A stretch of DNA of 31,215 nt from NCBI GenBank assembly GCA_934503195.1, contig CAKSVM010000036.1:1-31215 (forward strand). Direction: 5' to 3'. The position numbers were made by a program, and so were the translations under genes. Shown here piece by piece: positions 7,728 to 14,963 of the stretch. Each line of letters opens with the position of its first letter. The first letter of the stretch is position 1. Origin of the DNA: an uncultured Eubacteriales bacterium (GTDB taxonomy: Bacteria > Bacillota > Clostridia > Oscillospirales > CAG-272). The notes beneath the pieces were generated by a model, which made no database searches, was not told where the DNA came from, and saw nothing but the letters and a program-made list of their open reading frames with translations.

Positions 7728-8429
7728 ATGGCTTCCGCAAGAGGCGAAGAGGATAATTCTGACAAGAATGACAAGGATGATCACTCCGGACATCGTGAAA
7801 GAGTTTTTGCGGAAATAAATGGCGGAAGAGCATCCGATTTTTCAGATTCGAGGTTACTTGAGGCTCTGCTGTTTTTCCCGATCAAACGCCGCGACACTTA
7901 TAAAACGGCCAGAGATCTGGTGGAAAATTTCGGTTCGCTGAAGGGAATTTTCAGCGTGCCGGTCTCCGAACTCCGAAAGGTGAACGGCGTCGGTGGAATT
8001 ACAGTCATATTTTTCACGCTGATCACCGAGCTTTTCAACAGACTGACCGACCGTTCGGAGAAAAAGGGCAGAGTCTGCGCGACCGAAGAGCAGCTTGGCG
8101 ATTACCTTGTCGATATGCTCGGCTCGCGGCTGAGCGAGACGGTTGTCGCGGTGTTTATGAACTCAAAGCGGAGAGTTATGTCCGCGCACATATTAAAAGG
8201 AACGCACGTCGACTGCTCGGTTATGATCAACAGCTTTATCGGCAACATCGAAATCAACGCTCCGAAGTATGTCGCGATCGCGCACAATCATCCGTCGAAC
8301 AACATGATGATTTCGTACAGCGACCGCGAGCTTTGCAGTGAGCTGCGCGATATCATAGAAAAGCATGGGGCGGAATATGTCGGCGGATATCTGGTCTGCC
8401 AGAATAACTGCATCCGCATAGACGACTGA
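7728..8429 (+). CDS. RadC-like JAB-domain protein
   Basis: The 233-residue product has an N-terminal acidic, charged segment, a helix-hairpin-helix-like region (GSLKGIFSVPVSELRKVNGVG) and a JAB/MPN domain. That domain has the metal motif AHNHPSNN followed by SYSD, which is the HxHPS...SxxD pattern of RadC proteins. RadC-like JAMM proteins are predicted metalloproteases or nuclease-associated factors; the historical DNA repair role is doubtful and the true substrate is unknown. The ATG at 7719 lies one base from the AAAGGA site, whereas the ATG at 7728 has ten bases, so I prefer 7728. The usual Gly after HPS is Asn here. It sits between aroE and other operon genes without an obvious functional link. 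Confidence 0.85.
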   Translation: MASARGEEDNSDKNDKDDHSGHRERVFAEINGGRASDFSDSRLLEALLFFPIKRRDTYKTARDLVENFGSLKGIFSVPVSELRKVNGVGGITVIFFTLITELFNRLTDRSEKKGRVCATEEQLGDYLVDMLGSRLSETVVAVFMNSKRRVMSAHILKGTHVDCSVMINSFIGNIEINAPKYVAIAHNHPSNNMMISYSDRELCSELRDIIEKHGAEYVGGYLVCQNNCIRIDD

Positions 8430-8453
8430 TTCCGTTTTAAGAAAGGAAAAAAG

Positions 8454-9341
8454 ATGGACAGAGCGACATTCGGCACCGGAGGAAACTCCGAGAGCTTTTA
8501 CGCCGAGGGAAAAAAGCATACCTTTGAGGCTCCGGCGTGGCTTTCGGCGCGCGGACTCGACGCGTATGAGTATCAGGCCGGAAACGGACTCACGGCCGGG
8601 GAGGCCTCACTCAGAAAGGTCGGCGAGGAAGCGAAAAAATACGGGATTCTGATGAGCATTCACGCGCCGTATTTCATCTCGCTTTCAAGTGTTGAGATGG
8701 AAAAGCGGCTCAACAGCATAAATTATATTGAAAAGAGCGTGCGCGCGGCCGAGTTTCTCGGCGCGGACACGGTTGTCATCCACACCGGAAGCGCGGGGAA
8801 GATCTCACGCGCGCAGGCGATGGAATACGCGGCTGACACGCTGACAAAGCTCCTTGAGTCGGTCGAGACTGAGGTTCATTTAGGTCTTGAGACGATGGGA
8901 AAGCTCAATCAGCTCGGAACGCTTGACGAGGTTCTGACGCTCTGCAAGCTGAGTCCGAGACTCTATCCGGTCGTCGATTTCGGCCACCTGAACTGCCGCG
9001 GAAGATTCGCGAGCGGGGTGTTTGACCTCACCGAGGAGACGCCCTGCGGCGGGGTTTTCGTCACGGTTGACGATTACCGCGCGGTTTTCGACAAGATCGG
9101 GGATCGGCTCGGCGACGAGTACGCAAGGCATCTTCACTGCCATTTCTCGAAGATCGAGTACACAAAGGCCGGGGAAAAGAAGCACGTCCGGTTTGCCGAC
9201 GAGGGCTATGAGCCGCCGTTTGAGCCGCTGATGGAGGCGATTGTCCGCGAGGGCGTCGCGCCGAGACTCATTTCGGAATCGGCCGGAACGATGGCGGAAG
9301 ACGCGAAAACCATGAAAGATTATTACGAGGGATTATTATGA
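8454..9341 (+). CDS. Endonuclease IV-like TIM barrel protein
   Basis: This 295-residue protein has the metal-ligand pattern of the xylose-isomerase-like/Nfo TIM barrel superfamily: SIHAPYF, VVIHTGSAG, LGLETMGKLNQLGTLDE, VVDFGHLNCRG, HLHCHFSKIEY and a late ISESAG. The LETMGK...LGTLDE segment is closest to deoxyribonuclease IV (AP endonuclease), whose trinuclear zinc site uses such His, Glu and Asp residues. It could instead be a sugar phosphate isomerase; the family split is hard by eye. If Nfo-like, it incises DNA at abasic sites in base excision repair. AAAGGA precedes the ATG, and the stop overlaps aroQ by four bases (ATGA), so the two are translationally coupled. Confidence 0.75.
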   Translation: MDRATFGTGGNSESFYAEGKKHTFEAPAWLSARGLDAYEYQAGNGLTAGEASLRKVGEEAKKYGILMSIHAPYFISLSSVEMEKRLNSINYIEKSVRAAEFLGADTVVIHTGSAGKISRAQAMEYAADTLTKLLESVETEVHLGLETMGKLNQLGTLDEVLTLCKLSPRLYPVVDFGHLNCRGRFASGVFDLTEETPCGGVFVTVDDYRAVFDKIGDRLGDEYARHLHCHFSKIEYTKAGEKKHVRFADEGYEPPFEPLMEAIVREGVAPRLISESAGTMAEDAKTMKDYYEGLL

Positions 9342-9769
9342 AAATTCTCGTCATGAACGGTCCGAATCTGAATCTTCTCGGCGAGCGCGAGCCGGGAATC
9401 TACGGCGACGAGTCGCTGGCCGCGATAAACGAGAGACTCGCCGAAAAGGGAAGGGAACTCGGCGCGGAGCTGGATTTCTTCCAGTCGAACCACGAGGGCG
9501 CGCTTATTGACAAGCTCCACGAGTCGCGCGGAGTTTACTCGGCGGTGATTCTCAATGCCGGAGCTTATACGCACTATTCTGTGGCGATCCGCGACGCGAT
9601 CGCGGCGATTAAGCTTCCGGTGATCGAGGTGCATCTCTCGAACATCCACGCGCGCGAGGAATTCCGCCACACGTCGGTGATCTCTCCGGTCTGCAAGGGG
9701 CAGATCTCTGGATTCGGAGCCTACAGCTACACGCTCGCGCTCTACGCGGCGGTCGAGGCGGTCAGATGA
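9338..9769 (+). CDS. aroQ: 3-dehydroquinate dehydratase, type II
   Basis: This 143-residue protein is a textbook type II dehydroquinase. It opens with the MNGPNLNLLG block and has a catalytic Tyr in REPGIYG (Y22). The substrate-binding LNAGAYTHYSVAIRDA contains N73, and EVHLSN carries the catalytic His99. FRHTSVISPVCKGQISGFG completes the active site. It dehydrates 3-dehydroquinate to 3-dehydroshikimate, the substrate of AroE encoded 1.7 kb upstream. Type II enzymes form dodecamers in the cytoplasm. The ATG overlaps the preceding stop and its own stop overlaps the next ATG. Length and residues are complete. Confidence 0.97.
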   Translation: MKILVMNGPNLNLLGEREPGIYGDESLAAINERLAEKGRELGAELDFFQSNHEGALIDKLHESRGVYSAVILNAGAYTHYSVAIRDAIAAIKLPVIEVHLSNIHAREEFRHTSVISPVCKGQISGFGAYSYTLALYAAVEAVR

Positions 9770-10578
9770 CGAAAAAGCTGATTTTCCTCGACATCGACGG
9801 AACGCTGGTCGGATTTGACGGAAAAATGCCCGGGTCGACGAAAACCGCGCTTTCACGCGCGGTCGGGGCCGGGCACAGTCTTGTCATCAGCACCGGAAGA
9901 CTCGCGGCGCAGGTTTATCCGTGGCTTTTCGACGCGGCGAGGTTTGACGGCTTCATCTCGTCGTCAGGCTCGAACATAAAATGGAAGGGAAAGCGCGTCG
10001 CCGGACGCTTCTGGAGCGACAAAGATATCGCGGCCTTCAGAAAAATCGCCGATCCGCTCGGCGCGGCGGTCTTTTTTCATACTGAAAGGAACCTGATCGC
10101 GGCTCCGGGCGCGGTTGAGCATCAGATTGAGTTCTTCACGAAATTCGGACTCCGGCGCGAAAAGTACGCATCGCTGCTTGAACACGTGATCGTGGCCGAT
10201 CCATTCGGACTCGAAATCGAGAAGGGAATCTACATCGACTCGGGAAGGACGCTTGAGGAGATGCGCTCGCTGCTCGGCGAAAGCTTCCGCGTCGACGGCT
10301 ACAGCTTCGGCAACATCCCGCCGACCTCGGGCGAGGTGACGCTTTCGGGCGTCACGAAGGCGTCGGCGATCGACGTTCTCTGCGAGTATCTCGGCGTCGA
10401 CATTGCGGACACGGTGGCTATCGGCGACGGCAGCAACGATATCGGGATGATAAAGCGCGCCGGACTCGGAATCGCGATGGGCAACGCGTCGGACGAGGTG
10501 AAGGCGGCGGCCGACCGCGTGACCGACAGCATTGAAAACGACGGACTGGCGAAGGCGATTGACAAATGGATTCTGTAA
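9766..10578 (+). CDS. HAD-family hydrolase, Cof type
   Basis: This 270-residue protein has a HAD core with all motifs: nucleophile DIDGTLVGFD (Asp9), motif II VISTGR, a conserved Lys region GVTKASAIDVL, and motif III/IV GDGSNDIGMIKRAGLGIAMGNA. The large insertion between motif II and the Lys (about residues 80-185) is a C2-type cap, which defines the Cof subgroup. Such enzymes dephosphorylate sugar phosphates, flavin precursors or similar metabolites in the cytoplasm; the exact substrate is not predictable. The start overlaps the aroQ stop (ATGA), and the last 13 bases overlap trmO. It is an ordinary operon member with no missing residues. Confidence 0.9.
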   Translation: MTKKLIFLDIDGTLVGFDGKMPGSTKTALSRAVGAGHSLVISTGRLAAQVYPWLFDAARFDGFISSSGSNIKWKGKRVAGRFWSDKDIAAFRKIADPLGAAVFFHTERNLIAAPGAVEHQIEFFTKFGLRREKYASLLEHVIVADPFGLEIEKGIYIDSGRTLEEMRSLLGESFRVDGYSFGNIPPTSGEVTLSGVTKASAIDVLCEYLGVDIADTVAIGDGSNDIGMIKRAGLGIAMGNASDEVKAAADRVTDSIENDGLAKAIDKWIL

Positions 10579-11261
10579 ACGACGTGAAAATGAAGATCAT
10601 CGCGCGGATAAAAAGCGATTTCCCGGACAAATTCGGCATTCCGCGTCAGGCGGGGCTTGTGCCGGAGCTTGTGTCGAAGATTGTCTTCGAGCCGGAGTTC
10701 CGCGATCCGAACGCGCTGCGCGGAATAGAGGAGTGGTCGCATCTTTGGATCATCTGGCAGTTTTCGAAGGCGATCCGCGACGACTGGTCGCCGACCGTCC
10801 GGCCGCCGAGGCTCGGCGGAAACGAGCGGGTCGGAGTCTTCGCGACGAGATCGCCTTTCCGCCCGAATCCGATCGGGCTCTCGAGCGTGAGACTTGAAAA
10901 AGCCGTTGTTGAGGAAGGACTCGGAACGGTGCTTTACGTCTCCGGAGCCGATCTCATGGACGGGACGCCGATTTACGATATCAAACCGTATCTCGCCTTC
11001 ACCGACTCGCATCCGGACGCGAGCGGATCCTTCGCGGCGGAGGTTTTCGGGCGTTCGCTTGAGGTGGATTTTTCGGATGAGCTTCTTGAAAGGCTTACGG
11101 AGGAGAAGCGCGCGGCGGCGATCGGGATGCTCTCAAACGATCCGCGCCCGGCGGTTCAGCACGATCCGGAGCGGATTTACGGTCTGAGATTCGCGGGGAG
11201 CGAGATAAAATTCCGGGTGGAGGGTGAAAAACTGACAGTTTTGTCGGTGATATCCTTATGA
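10566..11261 (+). CDS. trmO: tRNA (N6-threonylcarbamoyladenosine-37) N6-methyltransferase, TrmO family
   Basis: This 231-residue protein carries the TrmO/TsaA/YaeB signature: FPDKFGIPRQAGLVP near the N-terminus, GIEEWSHLWIIWQF, and the nearly invariant ATRSPFRPNPIGLS, which binds S-adenosylmethionine. Next comes DLMDGTPIYDIKPYL, and a C-terminal DPERIYGLRF segment marks the bacterial two-domain form. It methylates the t6A37 base of certain threonine tRNAs. The start lies inside the HAD gene (13-base overlap), and another in-frame Met at residue 9 is possible. It is the last gene of the operon and is followed at once by a strong terminator. Confidence 0.92.
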   Translation: MDSVNDVKMKIIARIKSDFPDKFGIPRQAGLVPELVSKIVFEPEFRDPNALRGIEEWSHLWIIWQFSKAIRDDWSPTVRPPRLGGNERVGVFATRSPFRPNPIGLSSVRLEKAVVEEGLGTVLYVSGADLMDGTPIYDIKPYLAFTDSHPDASGSFAAEVFGRSLEVDFSDELLERLTEEKRAAAIGMLSNDPRPAVQHDPERIYGLRFAGSEIKFRVEGEKLTVLSVISL

Positions 11262-11262
11262 A

Positions 11263-11300
11263 ATCAGGGCTGACGGTTCGGCGTCAGTCCTGATTTTTTT
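11263..11300 (+). terminator. Rho-independent terminator after trmO
   Basis: A 13-bp stem (11263-11275 with 11282-11294, one G-U pair) with loop GTTCGG is followed by T7. It ends the operon that starts at 5793. Confidence 0.92.
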
Positions 11301-11361
11301 CGCGGGATGCCGCGTCAGGCGGCGGTTTCGCGCCCCGTCTTTCGGATTTTTTTGCTTTTTT

Positions 11362-11451
11362 TTACATCACAATATAAAAATCTTCAGCGCGGATCATCGC
11401 GATTCCGCGTCCGGAGTCCGGGATTATGTTAAAAATCATGATTTCTAACAT
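11362..11451 (-). CDS. Possible small ORF, 29 residues (low confidence)
   Basis: The gap 11301-11555 has no large gene. On its minus strand a short frame begins at ATG 11451 (or at a second ATG, 11439, which is 11 bases after AAAGGA) and ends at TAA 11362-11364. It encodes residues such as IIPDSGRGIAMIRAEDF with codons typical of this genome (GGA, GCG, CGC, ATC). No promoter or terminator is evident, and there is no recognised family. It could equally be a gene relict. Confidence 0.2.
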   Translation of the reverse strand: MLEIMIFNIIPDSGRGIAMIRAEDFYIVM

Positions 11452-11555
11452 CCTTTCTGGCGTATTCTTTTTCCGCGGTACCGCATCCGGCGATTTTCCG
11501 ACATACATTATGATGGCGGAAAATCAAAAAAATATAGTTTTTTTCTATTTTTCTA

Positions 11556-11584
11556 TTGACAAACCCGGAATAATGTGCTATAAT
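11556..11584 (+). promoter_or_regulatory. Consensus extended -10 promoter of the surface protein gene
   Basis: TTGACA (11556-11561), a 17-base spacer ending TGTGC, and TATAAT (11579-11584). Both boxes are perfect and there is a TG extension. An AT-rich stretch (11505-11555) upstream could act as an UP element. Confidence 0.92.
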
Positions 11585-11637
11585 ACTATCTGGAAGAAAT
11601 ACTTCCCAAATAATTCATCCGAAAGGAATTAACAGCA

Positions 11638-12426
11638 ATGAAAAAATTCGTAGCACTCCTCAGCGCGGCTCTCCTCGCGGCTGCCGCAATCATCCCCGCT
11701 TCCGCGGCTGGTTCCGAAAAGTGGACCAAGGGCAACGGATACCTCATCGACGGCAAGAACGCAGAGGTTGTTCTCAAGGAAACCGATAAGGGCCTTCAGG
11801 TTACTCACGGCGGTTACTATACCGACGGTAAGAACTGGGGCGGCGTTGCTTACAACGAAAAGGTTACCCTCGACGGCTTCTCTGTTGAGATGACTATCGA
11901 CAAGCTCCCCGACACCGACTCCGATACTTGGTTCAGCGTTGACTTCCTCCAGAAGCCGCAGCTCTTCCAGGTCGGCGACTACGGCAGCAACAAGGGTATC
12001 GTCAACCTCGTCCGTTGGAAGAACAACAAGCTCGAAAACTATGGCCCGTCCGAGTGGAAGGGTGCCGGCTCAGATGAAGGTACCGCTTTCGCTCTCAAGG
12101 CTGGCGACACTCTCACCGTTAAGGTAAACAAGAAGGACGGCAAGTACGTTCTCACCGTCAATGGCGTTGAGTCGAAGGTTGCTTACGATCTCACCGGCAT
12201 CGCAGACGACGGCAAGGCATATCTCGTCATCTCCTGCTCGATGAAGAACTCGCCCGCTGACGGCTTCCAGTACACCATCACCAAGCTCAACGGCAAGCCC
12301 GTTATCGAGACCAAGAAGACCGAGACCGCGGCTCAGACCGCTGACGCCGGTGTCGCTCTCGCTATCCTCTGCGTCGCATCGCTCGCTGGCGCGGTTGTCG
12401 TCTCGAAGAAGATGAGAAGAGCGTAA
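11638..12426 (+). CDS. Secreted, C-terminally anchored protein of unknown function
   Basis: The 262-residue product has a signal peptide (MKKFVALLSAALLAAA, with predicted AxA cleavage near ASAAG). A strand-rich extracellular domain follows (about 27-225, Trp and Gly rich, with WFSVDFLQKP and LTVKVNKKDGKYVLTVNG) that resembles a lectin/laminin-type beta sandwich. The C-terminus has a threonine-rich linker, the sequence QTADAGVALAIL, a membrane helix and KKMRR. This tail resembles the sortase-like PxTGD anchors seen in Clostridia, but lacks the Pro and Gly of a true LPXTG-type motif. Codon use is unusually biased (AAG, AAC, GTT, CTC) compared with neighbours, and the promoter is consensus. Together these suggest an abundant surface protein. 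No catalytic residues are recognisable. Confidence 0.8.
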   Translation: MKKFVALLSAALLAAAAIIPASAAGSEKWTKGNGYLIDGKNAEVVLKETDKGLQVTHGGYYTDGKNWGGVAYNEKVTLDGFSVEMTIDKLPDTDSDTWFSVDFLQKPQLFQVGDYGSNKGIVNLVRWKNNKLENYGPSEWKGAGSDEGTAFALKAGDTLTVKVNKKDGKYVLTVNGVESKVAYDLTGIADDGKAYLVISCSMKNSPADGFQYTITKLNGKPVIETKKTETAAQTADAGVALAILCVASLAGAVVVSKKMRRA

Positions 12427-12474
12427 GCCCTTACTTACATAGTCCAAACTTTTTCATTCCCTTTTCAAAGAGAG

Positions 12475-12506
12475 AAGGATCACGGAGCAATCCGTGATCC
12501 TTTCTT
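12475..12506. terminator. Bidirectional terminator between surface protein and solute-binding protein genes
   Basis: An 11-bp perfect stem (12475-12485 with 12492-12502) has a six-base loop. It is followed on the plus strand by TCTTTATTTATT and on the minus strand by a TCTCTCTTTG run. The two flanking genes converge here. Confidence 0.85.
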
Positions 12507-12509
12507 TAT

Positions 12510-13964
12510 TTATTCCTGATTCCAGCTCTTTTCAAACGCCGCGATTTCGCCGTCGATGAGGGATTTCGCCGAGGCGAGCTCGGAGGCGATCGGCTTGTCG
12601 TCCCAGATCGCGTTGCGGAGGATTGTGGTGCTCTTGCCGAAGTCGTAGATCGCGTTGAAGTCGAGGTAAGCGGTTTCGGTGATGATGTCGATCATCTCCT
12701 TCGCGCGCTCGTCGCGGGTGAGCTTTTCCTTGAGAACCAGCTCATAGAACTTCTGACGGACCGATGTGTAGGATTCATAGGCCATCGCTTCGGTTATGAA
12801 TCCGGAGAACTCGTAATCGGCGTTCTTCGGAATTGCTACGAAGGCGTTGTTCCACGCGTTGACAAGTGAGCGGTAGGATTCCTGCTTCTCGTCGTATTTC
12901 GGGACGGGGACGATGAGAAAATCGCTTGTCATATTCCGCATTTTCTCGTGATTCGCGGTGCTCATGAGGTGGATGCAGACGATAGCGCGGTTTTCGGAGA
13001 AGGCCTTAAGGTAGATATCGTTCTGGTTTCCGTACTTGAAGTTTTCGATCGCGAGCTTTTTGAGCTTTTCGACGATTCCGACGACGCGTTCGTTTCCGAG
13101 GTCGACCTTGAGTCCGTCATTTGTGATCTCGCAGAGGTCGATTCCCGAGGCCGCGGCGAGGGTATTCGTGCTGAGGACGTGGTTCTGCATCACGAGTCCG
13201 AAGAAATCGGTGTCGGTGTGCATGATTCCGTCGCCGTCGAGATCCTGATCATACTGCTTTGTCATTGAGATAAGCTCGTCGACCGTCCATTTGCCGTTTA
13301 TAACGAGATCATATATGTCGGTCTTGATCCCGTAGGTTTCCATAAGGTCGGAATTGACGTAAGCGGCGTGCGGGGCGAGGTAGATCCGGTAGGAAATGTC
13401 GCCCGACGTGAAGTAGATTCTGTCGTTAAGCTTGAGATTTTCGTACATCAGTTTACTCCACCACGGCTTATCGAGCGAGAGATCCGGAACGTCGGCGAGG
13501 TTTGCGAGGATCCCCTCGGTCGCGAGAGTCGAGAGCGTTCCGCCGAGGATTGTCGAGTTGATTAGGTCATACGAAGAGTCTCCGGCGAGAACCGACTGGC
13601 GGACAGCTTCCGCGCCGTTTTTGGCGGGATCCATATGGACGTATTCGATTTTGATTTTGTAGAGATCCTCAATCTTCGCGTTACGGTCATAGAGCGCGTC
13701 GTTGATGATATCTCCGTTCGGAGCGTCCGCGGGGTAGATGATGTTCGAGGCGGGGTAGTCGTTGGCGTCCATTATTGTGAAGGTACGGTTTCCGAAGTTC
13801 TTTTCGCCGAGTTCGGAGAGTCGGCTGTACGCGGTGGTTTCCTCGGTTTCTGTGGTTTCTCCGGACGTGGTTTCCTCAGGAGCCGCGTTGCCGCCGCATG
13901 AGGTAGAGGCAGCGATCGCGGCGAGGAGAAGCAGAGTGAGAAGTCTTGTTTTCGCTGATTTCAT
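12510..13964 (-). CDS. Extracellular solute-binding lipoprotein (ABC sugar-type)
   Basis: This 484-residue protein has a signal sequence MKSAKTRLLTLLLLAAIAAS and a lipobox ending in Cys (TSCGG), then a Thr/Glu-rich linker. The mature domain has family-typical stretches: GDSSYDLINSTILG, LSLDKPWWSKLMYENL, GKWTVDELISMTKQYDQDLDGDG and FIVPVPKYDE-like LIVPVPKYDE. Such proteins bind oligosaccharides or sugars outside the cell and deliver them to ABC permeases. No permease genes are adjacent, so it is an orphan. The frame extends to 14105, but the ATG at 13964 has AAGGAG seven bases upstream and starts the signal peptide. It runs from a promoter at 13998-14026. A decayed paralogue lies at 28485-29457. 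Confidence 0.9.
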   Translation of the reverse strand: MKSAKTRLLTLLLLAAIAASTSCGGNAAPEETTSGETTETEETTAYSRLSELGEKNFGNRTFTIMDANDYPASNIIYPADAPNGDIINDALYDRNAKIEDLYKIKIEYVHMDPAKNGAEAVRQSVLAGDSSYDLINSTILGGTLSTLATEGILANLADVPDLSLDKPWWSKLMYENLKLNDRIYFTSGDISYRIYLAPHAAYVNSDLMETYGIKTDIYDLVINGKWTVDELISMTKQYDQDLDGDGIMHTDTDFFGLVMQNHVLSTNTLAAASGIDLCEITNDGLKVDLGNERVVGIVEKLKKLAIENFKYGNQNDIYLKAFSENRAIVCIHLMSTANHEKMRNMTSDFLIVPVPKYDEKQESYRSLVNAWNNAFVAIPKNADYEFSGFITEAMAYESYTSVRQKFYELVLKEKLTRDERAKEMIDIITETAYLDFNAIYDFGKSTTILRNAIWDDKPIASELASAKSLIDGEIAAFEKSWNQE

Positions 13965-13997
13965 GGTCATACTCCTTATGTTATGGATTGTGGAAAT

Positions 13998-14026
13998 ATT
14001 ATACCACTTGGCACAGGAAAAGTCAA
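13998..14026 (-). promoter_or_regulatory. Sigma-A promoter of the solute-binding protein gene
   Basis: Minus strand: TTGACT (14026-14021), a 17-base spacer ending TGG, and TATAAT (14003-13998), with a TG extension. The transcript start is predicted near 13991. Confidence 0.88.
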
Positions 14027-14042
14027 TTGGGCAATGTGACGT

Positions 14043-14084
14043 AAAAAAACGCCGTGATTTGTGCGTTATGCACAAATCACGGCG
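14043..14084 (-). terminator. Terminator of the flavin reductase gene
   Basis: A 15-bp perfect stem (14050-14064 with 14070-14084) has loop GTTAT. On the minus strand it is followed by T7. It lies between the reductase stop and the next gene's promoter. Confidence 0.92.
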
Positions 14085-14091
14085 GAAAGTG

Positions 14092-14694
14092 TCAGCGTCT
14101 TCCATTTTTATTTTTATCCGGAAAATTTTTCCGGGATTTTTTCTTTACCGAGAACCCGAAGCTTCCGAGCTTTTTTCCGAGCGCGAAATACTGTCCGTGG
14201 GCGTAGGCGGCGAGGTCGGCCTTTTCGATTCTGAGCGCGCCGGACTCGTTCACGATCGAGTCGTCGACGTCAACGGCGATGATATCGGCGAGGAACATAT
14301 CGTGAGTTCCGAGCGGGACGATCTCCGTGACTCTGCACTCAAGCGCGATCGGGGACTCGGCGATCATCGGAGTGTCCTCAAGCTCAAGCGCGGGCGCGGC
14401 GGTGAGCTGGCACTCGGCGAACTTATCGACGTCGCGTCCCGATCTCACTCCGCAGAAGTCGGCCTTCCTGACAAGCGACGCCGTCGTCAGGTTGATCACG
14501 AACTTTCCGCTCTCCTTTATAATATTGTAGGAAAATCTCTCAGGCCGCACCGAAATGTACGTCTTCGGCGGATTCGAGTTCACAATCCCCGTCCACGCGA
14601 CCGTGATAATGTTCGGCTTCTCCATGCTCCCGCAGCTGACCATCACTGCCGGCACAGGCGCGATCAGCGTCCCGCCTTTCCACTTTTGCTTCAT
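14092..14694 (-). CDS. Flavin reductase-like (FMN-binding split barrel) protein
   Basis: This 200-residue protein fits the flavin reductase/flavoredoxin family. Its blocks are PVPAVMVSCG at the start, NIITVAWTGIVNSNPPKTYISVRP (FMN-binding core), SGKFVINLTTASLV, and the pair LGTHDMFLADIIAVDVDD near the C-terminus. Members bind FMN and reduce flavins or ferric and other compounds with NAD(P)H, or act as small redox carriers in anaerobes. It ends in a basic tail (KKKSRKNFPDKNKNGRR). The AAGGAGAG site is five bases before the ATG. Its leader contains a large palindrome and a G-rich run, and no clear promoter was found in the 270-base gap upstream, so read-through from the acyl-CoA synthetase gene is possible. 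Confidence 0.85.
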   Translation of the reverse strand: MKQKWKGGTLIAPVPAVMVSCGSMEKPNIITVAWTGIVNSNPPKTYISVRPERFSYNIIKESGKFVINLTTASLVRKADFCGVRSGRDVDKFAECQLTAAPALELEDTPMIAESPIALECRVTEIVPLGTHDMFLADIIAVDVDDSIVNESGALRIEKADLAAYAHGQYFALGKKLGSFGFSVKKKSRKNFPDKNKNGRR

Positions 14695-14714
14695 AGTTAC
14701 TCTCCTTTATTATC

Positions 14715-14776
14715 GGGGGGCGGGAACCCTCTTTTGAACCAGTTGCTTTGCAACTGGTGAGGGTCTCCCGCCCCCC
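14715..14776. repeat. Large G/C-rich palindrome in the flavin reductase leader
   Basis: Nested arms pair in order: 14715-14725 with 14766-14776 (11 bp, G6 against C6), 14726-14731 with 14759-14764, and 14738-14746 with 14750-14758 (9 bp, three-base loop). The near-continuous hairpin of about 26 bp ends seven bases from the reductase ribosome site. It lacks a T run in either direction at its base, so it is not a standard terminator. The remaining 14777-14963 holds no gene. Confidence 0.85.
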
Positions 14777-14793
14777 GAACCCCCACCTTCCCC
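14767..14793 (-). promoter_or_regulatory. Possible G-quadruplex overlapping the palindrome arm
   Basis: The minus strand carries four G runs of 4, 5, 6 and 3 bases separated by loops of 5, 3 and 1, which satisfies the usual G4 pattern. It uses the same bases as one palindrome arm, so the two structures exclude each other. Confidence 0.45.
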
Positions 14794-14963
14794 TAAAACT
14801 TTATATACTGGGTTATTCTATGCGTTCGTTTGCGGGTTGGAGTGGGAGGCTGTTCTGGTTGTTAGTTTTTTGTTGTACGGATTTTATTGTTTCGCTGGGA
14901 AATTTTGAGAGAAAAAGTAGTTCCGACACTGGAGGTGCGCCGCGTCAATTGGCCGTGCTCCGA

